From NCBI GenBank assembly GCA_026389635.1, contig JAPLHM010000144.1, forward strand, positions 1 through 6,552: DNA of 6,552 bases, read 5' to 3'. Under the pieces are notes generated by a model that did not search any database, had not been told where the DNA came from, and worked only from the letters and a program-made list of their open reading frames with translations. Below, piece after piece: positions 1 through 5,778 of this stretch; position 1 is the stretch's first letter, and the number at the start of each line of letters is the position of its first letter. This stretch comes from Chloroflexota bacterium. Its GTDB lineage: Bacteria; Chloroflexota; Dehalococcoidia; GIF9; UBA5629. Made by a program: the position numbers and the translations under genes.

Positions 1-495
1 CGACCGGCCGGGCGGCAGATCGCGGTCCACCGTGGGGTCGATGTGCAGCAGGTCGAAACCGGCTTCTATTGCGCATTCCAGCGACTTTGTAACAGCGGCC
101 AGTGTGCGGCGGTAGGGCCATTTTTGAGTGGTGTGCCTGTCCCGCAGCCAGGGCCCGGCATGGTCGACCCCCAGTAATACAGGGCCGCGGAAACCTACTT
201 TCTTTGCCGTTTGCCGCGCCACCGCGGTGAAGCGGGCGTGCGTCCAGCCCGTGTAGCCGCCGTCCGGGTCAACCTGGTTGAGTGTAGCAGCGAAAAATAT
301 GGGGCAATCGGCTTCTTTGGCCGCAAGCAGGGCGGCCTCCACCACGGCCTGCGAGTTGGCTGAAACGGCCAGCAGCGTCCGCCAGGGCGCATCCTCTCTG
401 AGAGATAGACGGGCAAATGATCGCAGAATAGCCTCGCACAGGGTAAACCCGCTGCCCGCTGCCATGCGCCTTAAACGAGAAATATCCGCTGCCAT
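1..495 (-). CDS. GatZ/KbaZ-type protein (class II tagatose-bisphosphate aldolase non-catalytic subunit family), N-terminal 165 residues, truncated by window edge
   Basis: Reading leftward from the ATG at 493-495, the frame stays open to base 1, giving 165 residues with the C-terminus outside the window. Seen family hallmarks, in order: SANSQAVVEAAL (about 54-65; family SANPxVLEAAL), then NQVDPDGGYTGWT (about 88-100; family NQVNQFGGYTGM), then GVDHAGPW (about 124-131; family GGDHLGPNPW), and AGFDLLHIDPTV (about 145-156; family AGFTKIHLDxSM). GatZ and KbaZ are TIM-barrel proteins needed for full activity or stability of the partner class II aldolase GatY/KbaY; no partner gene is visible here. 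Departures from the family are Ala where EATxNQVN has Glu, and Val/Ala inside GGDHLGP, so the ligand may differ from classic GatZ. An in-frame TGA nine codons upstream limits the start, and no good Shine-Dalgarno is seen. It lies 43 bases behind the reductase gene on the same strand, probably co-transcribed. Confidence 0.8.
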   Translation of the reverse strand, partial: MAADISRLRRMAAGSGFTLCEAILRSFARLSLREDAPWRTLLAVSANSQAVVEAALLAAKEADCPIFFAATLNQVDPDGGYTGWTHARFTAVARQTAKKVGFRGPVLLGVDHAGPWLRDRHTTQKWPYRRTLAAVTKSLECAIEAGFDLLHIDPTVDRDLPPGRS

Positions 496-538
496 ATCGT
501 TATGAGTAATCGGTCAGTTTTACGGCCATTATACATTT

Positions 539-2230
539 TCACAGTACCTGTTCGCCGCACACGTCATCGGCGCCCCAGCATATCAGGCTGCCCTCCACGA
601 ACTTAATGTCCCTGAAGCCGGCATTTTTAAGCGTGCAGCAAGCCTGGTAGGCGCGTCCGCCCCGCCGGCAGACGACCACAGTTTCCCTCTCATCGTCAAG
701 TTTATCCATGTCATCGTACAATTTTGGCTGTGGAAGGAGCCGTACCTGTGGCGCCTCGATCCAGGTCCTGTCAGCCTCGAACTTGCTCCTTACGTCGAGC
801 AGCGCAAAGTCGTCTCCGTCAGATATCTTTTTTTTAACGTCGGCCGGGGTGATACCGGTGGTGCGTCCCTCCAGCTTATTGCGCACAAGGTTGGCCGCGT
901 GGTGGAGAACATCCAGCGCCGAGTTGTAGGGAGGGGCATAGGCCAGGTCGAGGTCGGCCAGAATATCCACCGTCATGCCCATGGTTATGGCCGTAGCCAG
1001 CACATCGATGCGCTTGACCACTTCACCGGGCCCGGTGCCCTGCCCGCCCAATATGCGGCGGGTCTTCTTATCCACGATAAGCTTGATGATGACCTCCCTG
1101 CTGCCCGGGGAAGAGCCCGGCTTATCGGGGCCTGGTACCAGGGCAGTGACAGCCTCGAAGCCGGCATCCAGGGCCTGTTTCTCCCCCAGTCCCACGCGCC
1201 CGGTGTTGAAGTCGAATACCTTTACACAAGCGGTGCCGACGATACCCGGGAATTTCTCACTTCCGCCTGTTATATTGGCTGCTATCACGTGCCCGTGCTT
1301 ATTGGCCGTGGAGCCCATGGGTACGAACATCTTTTTACCGGTGATGATACTGACGTTGGCCACGCAGTCGCCGCCGGAGTAGATGTCTGGGTCACTCGTT
1401 TGCAGACACTCGTTAACGACGATATCGCCAAACGGGCCGGTCTCCAGCCCGGCGTCCTTTGCCAGCTTTGAATTTGGGCGCACACCAATGGCGAAGATGA
1501 CCACGTCGCCTTCAGCAGTCTCTTTATCCGTGACGGCATGGCTGACTCTTTCTCCCTCCCCCCTGAATTCCACGACCTTCCGCCCGAGCTTTAAAGTCAC
1601 ACCTTTGCTTTTAATGTGGTCGGTCAGCAGGTCCGAGATCTCCTCATCGAGTATACCGGGCAGTACTTTATTCAGTGCCTCAACCACGGTTACTTCCAGT
1701 CCCCGCGCCGACAGTGCCTCGGCCATTTCAATCCCGATCAGGCCGGCCCCAACTATAACGGCTTTTTTCGAAATCGACTCATTTATCAAAGCTCTTATCT
1801 CGTCGGCATCGGGAACGCGTTTCAGTACGTGCACACCTTTCAGGTCGATACCCTTGATGGGGGGCACGACCGGACTGGAGCCGGTGGCGATGACGAGCTT
1901 GTCGTAATCGAGGCTGTACTTCCTCTCAGTGGCCAACTCCATCAGGGTAATCTTGTGGCCGGCCCTGTCTATACTCTCCACGCGGGTGCCGGTCAGCACA
2001 TCCACGTTGCTTAACTTCTTAAAAGAGGCAGCGTCGCGCACCAGGAGGGCGTTTCGGGATTTGACGACGTCAGAAATGTAATAGGGTAATCCGCAGCCGG
2101 CGTAGGATATCAGTTCCTCATCCTGTACCATGCATATCCGGGCTGCGGCGTCCAGCCTGCGCGCTCGGGCAGCGGTCTTGGGCCCGCAGGCGCCGCCGCC
2201 GATTATCACGATTCTCAATTGCCTGTCCAT
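539..2230 (-). CDS. CoA-disulfide reductase / NAD(P)H-dependent persulfide reductase with C-terminal rhodanese domain
   Basis: The product has 563 residues, the usual length of the CoADR-rhodanese fusions; single-domain CoADRs are near 440. Seen: FAD-binding GGGACG (11-16); redox-active Cys46 in YAGCGLPYY, the single-cysteine site that forms a mixed disulfide with CoA; ATGS (115-118); a second dinucleotide site GAGLIG (161-166) for NAD(P)H; AIGVRPN (247-253); FAD-contacting GGD (286-288); a dimerisation-domain YAPPYNSA (431-438); then a rhodanese domain (about 460-563) with active loop C521-R-R-G-G-R526. Family members reduce CoA disulfides, CoA persulfide or polysulfide in the cytosol, with rhodanese passing sulfane sulfur to the flavin domain. 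The exact substrate cannot be read from sequence. The start is supported by AGGAGGG at 2240-2246, about ten bases upstream. The domain linker contains an A8 tract forming A AAA AAG (see findings). Leftward transcription probably continues into the GatZ-type gene. Confidence 0.93.
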   Translation of the reverse strand: MDRQLRIVIIGGGACGPKTAARARRLDAAARICMVQDEELISYAGCGLPYYISDVVKSRNALLVRDAASFKKLSNVDVLTGTRVESIDRAGHKITLMELATERKYSLDYDKLVIATGSSPVVPPIKGIDLKGVHVLKRVPDADEIRALINESISKKAVIVGAGLIGIEMAEALSARGLEVTVVEALNKVLPGILDEEISDLLTDHIKSKGVTLKLGRKVVEFRGEGERVSHAVTDKETAEGDVVIFAIGVRPNSKLAKDAGLETGPFGDIVVNECLQTSDPDIYSGGDCVANVSIITGKKMFVPMGSTANKHGHVIAANITGGSEKFPGIVGTACVKVFDFNTGRVGLGEKQALDAGFEAVTALVPGPDKPGSSPGSREVIIKLIVDKKTRRILGGQGTGPGEVVKRIDVLATAITMGMTVDILADLDLAYAPPYNSALDVLHHAANLVRNKLEGRTTGITPADVKKKISDGDDFALLDVRSKFEADRTWIEAPQVRLLPQPKLYDDMDKLDDERETVVVCRRGGRAYQACCTLKNAGFRDIKFVEGSLICWGADDVCGEQVL

Positions 2231-2280
2231 CTTTAGTAACCCTCCTGCCGCCTGTCATATATCTGTAGCGGGCAAAGGTA

Positions 2281-2308
2281 ATTATAATCGATACAAATTG
2301 CCTGTAAA
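2281..2308 (-). promoter_or_regulatory. sigma70-like promoter for the CoA-disulfide reductase gene
   Basis: On the minus strand a -35 TTTACA (2308-2303, five of six consensus bases) and a perfect -10 TATAAT (2286-2281) are separated by 16 bases. Transcription would begin near 2274, leaving a leader of about 45 bases that contains the AGGAGGG ribosome-binding site. Its -35 box shares base 2303 with the -35 box of the rightward promoter, so two polymerases could hardly occupy both at once. Confidence 0.7.
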
Positions 2309-2326
2309 ACCGGCTGAAGCTATACT
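2298..2326 (+). promoter_or_regulatory. sigma70-like promoter for the transglutaminase-like gene
   Basis: The plus strand has -35 TTGCCT (2298-2303, four of six), a 17-base spacer and -10 TATACT (2321-2326, five of six). Transcription would start near 2333, about 25 bases before the ATG at 2358. GAGG at 2350-2353 lies in that leader. It overlaps the leftward promoter at the -35 boxes. Confidence 0.65.
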
Positions 2327-2357
2327 GTTAATGTAATGCAGATTACCTTGAGGAAAA

Positions 2358-3281
2358 ATGAAGATTAAACTTGTGGCCAGCTTTGCGGTCATAATCATCT
2401 TCGGCGCGTGCGCGTACTCCGCTGCGCTGCTCTTTTCGCTGCCTCAACCCAACCCGGCTGCCAACCCTGAAGTGCTTTTTTTCAAGGCTGACAAGTCCAA
2501 GATCGAGAATGGTGCAGCCGCAACCCTGCGCTGGGTTGTTGATGGCGCCGACAGCGTTGTGATCGACCACGGGGTAGGGGAGGTGGTGGCCAGCGGCAGC
2601 ATTGATGTCAGGCCTTCAGAGATAACGGCCTATAACCTTACGGCGTTCAGCAGGGGTGGCGCCGTCGTAAGTTCCGTTATCATCAACGTAGTGCCGGTGG
2701 TCAAGACAGCCAGTCTTCCCCCAAGCCCCGCTGTTAACCCGGGCGGCATCCCGCCGGACGTACCATCCAATATGCTGCCCGGTTTGAAGGAAAACGAATC
2801 CTACGTTTTTTACCAGGGGGCTGTTATGGTGGGAGCGGATGACCACTACATCGTGCTGCGCAATAACCCGGTCGCCCGTAATCCAAGCTGGGCTGAGCTC
2901 AAGGATTTCCTGCAAGCTGACCAGACCGACCGCCGTGCTTACGTGACCGGTAAATTTACCTGCGGTGATTTCGCCGAGCTGCTGCATAACAACGCCGAGG
3001 CGGCCGGCATACGGGCAGCCATAGTTGCCATAGAACTCCAGCCGGCCGGCATGGGGGAAGGTACGACCAACCACTCCCTCAATGCCTTCGAGACTACGGA
3101 CAAGGGCCTCATGTACATAGATACGACCTCATCCGCCCAGGGCTACTATGCTGATAAAGCGGTCCGAGTGGAGGTTGGCCAGGAATACCAGCCTGTCTCC
3201 ATTTTCCCGCAGCCGGGCCAGATGCAGACGTGGCCGAGCATGGGCACGTTGGTGAATATAGCTATACCGCCCCTGTGGTAG
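2358..3281 (+). CDS. Exported or membrane-anchored protein: Ig-like module plus transglutaminase-like (papain-fold) domain
   Basis: The product has 307 residues. Seen: a Lys-containing start then a hydrophobic stretch (about 5-28), a signal peptide or N-terminal anchor; Cys18 after F-G-A is a poor lipobox, so lipoprotein processing is possible but weakly supported. Residues about 39-112 have an Ig-like beta-sandwich pattern (ATLRWVVDGADSVVID, then DVRPSEITAYNLTA), a module common in exported Chloroflexota and archaeal proteins. A Pro-rich linker (about 113-141) follows. Residues about 176-260 resemble transglutaminase-like cysteine enzymes: Cys202 in TCGDFA, His239 in NHSLNAF and Asp255 in YIDTT have the order and spacing of a Cys-His-Asp triad, so activity is plausible. 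Such domains act as proteases, amidases or crosslinkers, and the substrate is unknown. GAGG at 2350-2353 supports the start. The next gene lies 83 bases downstream. The domain calls are by eye. Confidence 0.72.
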   Translation: MKIKLVASFAVIIIFGACAYSAALLFSLPQPNPAANPEVLFFKADKSKIENGAAATLRWVVDGADSVVIDHGVGEVVASGSIDVRPSEITAYNLTAFSRGGAVVSSVIINVVPVVKTASLPPSPAVNPGGIPPDVPSNMLPGLKENESYVFYQGAVMVGADDHYIVLRNNPVARNPSWAELKDFLQADQTDRRAYVTGKFTCGDFAELLHNNAEAAGIRAAIVAIELQPAGMGEGTTNHSLNAFETTDKGLMYIDTTSSAQGYYADKAVRVEVGQEYQPVSIFPQPGQMQTWPSMGTLVNIAIPPLW

Positions 3282-3307
3282 CAACACTTTATGGCCAATA
3301 ATAATAA

Positions 3308-3335
3308 TTGGTGATTTTCCATGAGATAATATGTA
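3308..3335 (+). promoter_or_regulatory. Possible weak promoter ahead of the unknown TIM-barrel-like gene
   Basis: The AT-rich gap 3282-3364 contains TTGGTG (3308-3313), then 16 bases, then TATGTA (3330-3335); TATATT at 3334-3339 is an alternative -10 but with a 20-base spacer. The match is modest, and the gene could equally be read through from the upstream promoter, since no convincing terminator separates them. Confidence 0.25.
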
Positions 3336-3364
3336 TATTTTAAAGTCAAGGAGAGCGGTGAAAT

Positions 3365-4156
3365 ATGAGTAAATTCATAGAAAAATTAGATAATCTGAAT
3401 AAGGCCGCAGCCCCTGCCATGGGATTTCATACCCGGGGGGGTGGGGGAAAACCCGTATCGATGCTGGTTGCCGTTGAGTTGGCCGGTAAACCGGAGGACG
3501 AGTTGAAGGAAGCTGCCACTACAGGCGCCTGCGCCGGCATACTTGACCCCGCCGGCCTGACCGGGGCAGCTCTCGTAAAGTACCTCAAAACCAGGGTGGA
3601 CATGCCCGTGGGACTGGTGCTTGGTGGTGGAAAAACCGGCACGGGGGCCAAGCCAGAAGGCAGCGATATCGACTTCGTAGTGTTTGATGTGAACCTGCCG
3701 GTCAAATCGTTGGCCGGCAATGAACCCGAATCAGTGGGCAGGGTGTTGAGGCTGGATACCTCGATCGAGGCAGGGCTACTGCGCGCGGTAAACAGCCTCC
3801 ACCCGGGCATTGAGGCTGTGATAGTAGACCTGCGCGTGCCCGCCCTCACCGTCGAGACCCTTATGCACTGCCGCCGGGTGGCTGATTTCACCGGCCAGCC
3901 CATCATAGCCCTGACTGGAGCCAGTCTTAGTGTGGCCGAACTGGCAGCTCTGCGAGAAGCCGGCGCAAAATGCCTGGTTCTGCCTGCCGGGACTACAGCG
4001 GCTGAGATAAGCTCCATGATTGATCTTATAATGGAATTACCCAGGCCGGAGAAGAAGAGGCACACTAAAGGCATAGCTGTTGTTCCGCGGATCGGGCTTA
4101 CGCCGGCCCCCAGGGAGGATGAGGGGGAAGGGGATGATGACGCGGATGATGAATGA
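3365..4156 (+). CDS. Conserved-looking hypothetical protein, alpha/beta (TIM-barrel-like) with acidic C-terminal tail
   Basis: I do not recognise this 263-residue protein. It has no signal peptide or membrane segment, so it is probably cytosolic. Short hydrophobic strands alternate with helices: SMLVAVEL (32-39), AGILDPAGL (57-65), PVGLVLGGG (81-89), DFVVFDVN (103-110), VLRLDT (127-132), AVIVDLRVP (151-159), PIIALTGA (179-186) and KCLVLPAG (202-209). The last is preceded by AELAALREAGA, a pattern typical of late strands in (beta/alpha)8 barrels. A Gly-rich TRGGGGKP (23-30) sits near the N-terminus, and the last 13 residues are almost all Asp, Glu or Gly, probably a disordered tail. AAGGAG at 3348-3353, 11 bases before the ATG, supports the start. 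It converges on the guaB3-type gene across 55 bases. No enzyme activity can be assigned. Divergent barrels related to IMP dehydrogenase or to TIM-barrel aldolases are possibilities only. Confidence 0.75.
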   Translation: MSKFIEKLDNLNKAAAPAMGFHTRGGGGKPVSMLVAVELAGKPEDELKEAATTGACAGILDPAGLTGAALVKYLKTRVDMPVGLVLGGGKTGTGAKPEGSDIDFVVFDVNLPVKSLAGNEPESVGRVLRLDTSIEAGLLRAVNSLHPGIEAVIVDLRVPALTVETLMHCRRVADFTGQPIIALTGASLSVAELAALREAGAKCLVLPAGTTAAEISSMIDLIMELPRPEKKRHTKGIAVVPRIGLTPAPREDEGEGDDDADDE

Positions 4157-4178
4157 TCCGACCTGGCAGATCAGGCCG

Positions 4179-4203
4179 GGCGCCGTTTATCGATTGGGGC
4201 GCC
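4179..4203. terminator. Possible short bidirectional hairpin between convergent genes
   Basis: GGCGCC occurs at 4179-4184 and again at 4198-4203. Being self-complementary, the two copies form a six-pair all-GC stem with a 13-base loop on either strand. It sits in the 55-base gap between two converging genes, where a shared terminator is expected. There is no following T-run on either strand, so intrinsic termination is doubtful. Confidence 0.25.
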
Positions 4204-4211
4204 GTGGCTTA

Positions 4212-5357
4212 TTAGCAGCCCTGTTGCAGTGACTGAAAATACTTGCCTTCGGTCTTGATGGAAGGCGCTATCACCAGTTTAACCTTCTGGAATTCTTTAA
4301 TGCTGAGTGTTCCGCATACCCCCATGGCGTTGCGCAGGGCGCCGACATAGTTTTCCGTCCCGTCGGTAACGTGGCTCGGCCCGAACAGCAGCTTCTCAAG
4401 CGTGCCCTTGACGCCGGTCCTGATGCGTGTGCCCCGCGGGAGGGTGGCAGATGGCTGTGACATACCCCAGTGGTAGCCTTTGCCCGGGGCTTCCTCGGCG
4501 CGGGTCAGTATGGAGCCGAAGACCACGGCATCAGCCCCCGAGACGAAGGCCTTGCACATATCGCTGCCGATGCGGATGCCCCCATCGGTGATAATTGAGA
4601 CGTAGCGGCCAGTTTCCTTGAAATAAACATCTCGTGCGGCGGCGCAGTCTATGGTCGCTGTGACCTGTGGCACCCCCACACCCAGCACCTCGCGCGTTGT
4701 GCAGGCGGCGCCCGGGCCGATGCCCACCAGCAGGCCGTCGATGCCTGTACGCATCAGTTCAAGTGCCGCGCTGTAGGTTACGGCGTTGCCTACCACCAAC
4801 GGAATGCGGAGCTGCCTGCACAGATCGGAGAAACTCAGGCCGCGGTAGCTCTTGGATATATGTCGCGCCGTGGTTACGGTGGTCTGCACTACTATGATAT
4901 CAGCGCCAGCCTCCTGGGCTACGGGGGCCAGCTTCTTGGTGGTGGCTGGTATCATGGATACGGCACAGACGGCGCCGGCCTTCTTTATTTTCTGGATGCG
5001 CTGGGCGATGAGTGAATCCTTGATAGGTTGGCTGTAGATCTTCTGCATCAGGGCTGTGACCTCGCCCTGGGGCGCGCTGATTATCTCGTCTAATATAGCC
5101 CTCGGGTCATCGTACCTTACCTGTACCCCGTCCATATTGAGTATAGGAAGTCCACCGGCCTTATTGAAGAGGATGGCGAAATCGGGATCCACCACGGCGT
5201 CCATGGCGGCCGCCGCGATGGGTATGGTGAAAGTTATATCACGGATTTTAAATTCGATATTGGTCTGTTCAGGGTTGACCGTGACATCCCCTGGCACGAT
5301 TGCCACTTCATCAAAACCATATGCTCGTTCGAGCTCTTTGAATTTAGGTACTGACAT
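4212..5357 (-). CDS. guaB3: GuaB3-type IMP dehydrogenase family protein (no CBS domains)
   Basis: The product is 381 residues, the normal GuaB3 length and about 100 shorter than GuaB because the CBS (Bateman) pair is absent. Seen: RAYGFDEVAIVPG (11-23), the GuaB3 N-terminal signature; AMDAVV (51-56); VVGNAVT (188-194); the active-site loop GIGPGAACTTRE (212-223), whose Cys219 is in the position of the nucleophile that forms the thio-IMP adduct; then DGGIRIGSD (258-266) and ADAVVFGS (275-282) of the phosphate site. IMP dehydrogenase converts IMP to XMP with NAD+, the committed step to GMP. A cyanobacterial GuaB3 has been shown to have this activity, while actinobacterial ones are less clear. 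With CBS domains missing, allosteric control by purine nucleotides is not expected. An in-frame TAA eight codons upstream, with no start codon between, fixes the ATG; the Shine-Dalgarno is poor. It is transcribed away from rsmI. Confidence 0.88.
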   Translation of the reverse strand: MSVPKFKELERAYGFDEVAIVPGDVTVNPEQTNIEFKIRDITFTIPIAAAAMDAVVDPDFAILFNKAGGLPILNMDGVQVRYDDPRAILDEIISAPQGEVTALMQKIYSQPIKDSLIAQRIQKIKKAGAVCAVSMIPATTKKLAPVAQEAGADIIVVQTTVTTARHISKSYRGLSFSDLCRQLRIPLVVGNAVTYSAALELMRTGIDGLLVGIGPGAACTTREVLGVGVPQVTATIDCAAARDVYFKETGRYVSIITDGGIRIGSDMCKAFVSGADAVVFGSILTRAEEAPGKGYHWGMSQPSATLPRGTRIRTGVKGTLEKLLFGPSHVTDGTENYVGALRNAMGVCGTLSIKEFQKVKLVIAPSIKTEGKYFQSLQQGC

Positions 5358-5384
5358 ATCAGGCCCCGGGGGTGATTAGCGGAA

Positions 5385-5414
5385 ACTATATCAAAATAAG
5401 CTGTTTCAAGTCAA
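5385..5414 (-). promoter_or_regulatory. sigma70-like promoter for the guaB3-type gene
   Basis: On the minus strand TTGACT (5414-5409, five of six) and TATAGT (5390-5385, five of six) are 18 bases apart. The predicted transcript begins near 5378, about 20 bases before the ATG at 5357. The leader carries a GC-rich CCCCGGGG rather than a clear ribosome-binding site. Confidence 0.6.
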
Positions 5415-5461
5415 GCTTAACAGCATCTCCATATCTGCCATTGGCCGAGCGGCAAACATAA

Positions 5462-5483
5462 AGTTTACCCACAAGCGTAAACT
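5462..5483. promoter_or_regulatory. Inverted repeat across the rsmI promoter (candidate operator)
   Basis: AGTTTAC (5462-5468) and GTAAACT (5477-5483) form a perfect seven-base inverted repeat with an eight-base centre. It overlaps the -35 box and most of the spacer of the rightward promoter, a position where a bound dimeric repressor would block polymerase. No regulator gene is in the window, so this is a candidate only. Confidence 0.4.
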
Positions 5484-5493
5484 GGGCTATAAT
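5464..5493 (+). promoter_or_regulatory. sigma70-like promoter for the rsmI unit
   Basis: TTTACC (5464-5469, four of six) and a perfect TATAAT (5488-5493) are 18 bases apart. Transcription would begin near 5500, only about six bases ahead of the GTG start of rsmI, implying a leaderless or nearly leaderless message. Confidence 0.65.
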
Positions 5494-5505
5494 TAGCGCG
5501 TAACT

Positions 5506-5778
5506 GTGCCTGTTTTATATGTCGTAGCCACGCCCATAGGTAACCTTGAGGATATCACGCTGAGGGCTCTGCGCGTGCTGGGTGAGGTGAAATTGATAGC
5601 CGCCGAAGATACCCGAACCGCGCGCAAGCTGCTTAACAGGTATGATATTAAGACCAGGCTGACCAGCTATTTCGAGCATAATAAAAAGAATAAGATGCCC
5701 GTCCTGCTGGAGACGCTGGAGGAGCAGGATATGAGAAGGGGTTTCGAGTGGTTGCATTGCCCGGCGCTTCTGCTGTGA
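5506..5778 (+). CDS. rsmI: RsmI N-terminal fragment (first frame)
   Basis: The fragment has 90 codons. It carries the N-terminal signature ATPIGNLEDITLRAL (8-22), AAEDTR (32-37) and SYFEHN (54-59), all typical of the N-terminal domain of RsmI. After about residue 75 it reads out of frame (MRRGFEWLHC...) and stops at 5776-5778. GTG at 5506 is the only sensible start: an in-frame TAG lies four codons upstream, and the family begins at this distance from TPIGNL. No Shine-Dalgarno precedes it, which fits a leaderless transcript. Alone it lacks half of the fold and should be inactive. Confidence 0.75.
   Translation: MPVLYVVATPIGNLEDITLRALRVLGEVKLIAAEDTRTARKLLNRYDIKTRLTSYFEHNKKNKMPVLLETLEEQDMRRGFEWLHCPALLL

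Noticed and set aside
528..533. Minus-strand TATAAT in the gap ahead of the GatZ-type gene
   Set aside because: The sequence 17 bases upstream (GGCGAA) is no -35 box and there is no proper extended -10, so co-transcription from 2281-2308 is more likely.
899..1471. A 190-codon plus-strand open frame (and a shorter one at 975-1382) inside the reductase gene
   Set aside because: It is opposite a strongly supported CoA-disulfide reductase; the translation has no recognisable domain and no ribosome-binding site, so it is a GC-driven shadow.
1383..1907. A 174-codon plus-strand open frame rich in Ser, Thr and Pro
   Set aside because: It is antisense to conserved FAD/NAD-binding motifs of the reductase, and its composition is typical of a shadow frame.
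2616..3074. A 152-codon minus-strand open frame
   Set aside because: It lies opposite the transglutaminase-like domain with its conserved Cys and His motifs and has no start context of its own.
3294..3310. CCAAT-N7-ATTGG inverted repeat after the transglutaminase-like gene as a terminator
   Set aside because: The stem is five pairs, AT-rich and without a T-run, so it is unlikely to terminate transcription.
3427..4074. A 215-codon minus-strand open frame
   Set aside because: It is antisense to the unknown barrel-like gene, whose plus-strand frame has a good ribosome-binding site and a plausible strand-helix pattern; the antisense product is low-complexity Ser/Pro/Arg.
5443..5452. GCCG-AG-CGGC inverted repeat between the divergent guaB3 and rsmI promoters
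   Set aside because: Four-base arms are expected by chance in GC-rich DNA, and it overlaps no promoter element.
5700..5750. Programmed frameshift as the explanation for the split rsmI
   Set aside because: The conserved DAGTP/DPG stretch is absent from all frames, so no shift could restore the enzyme.
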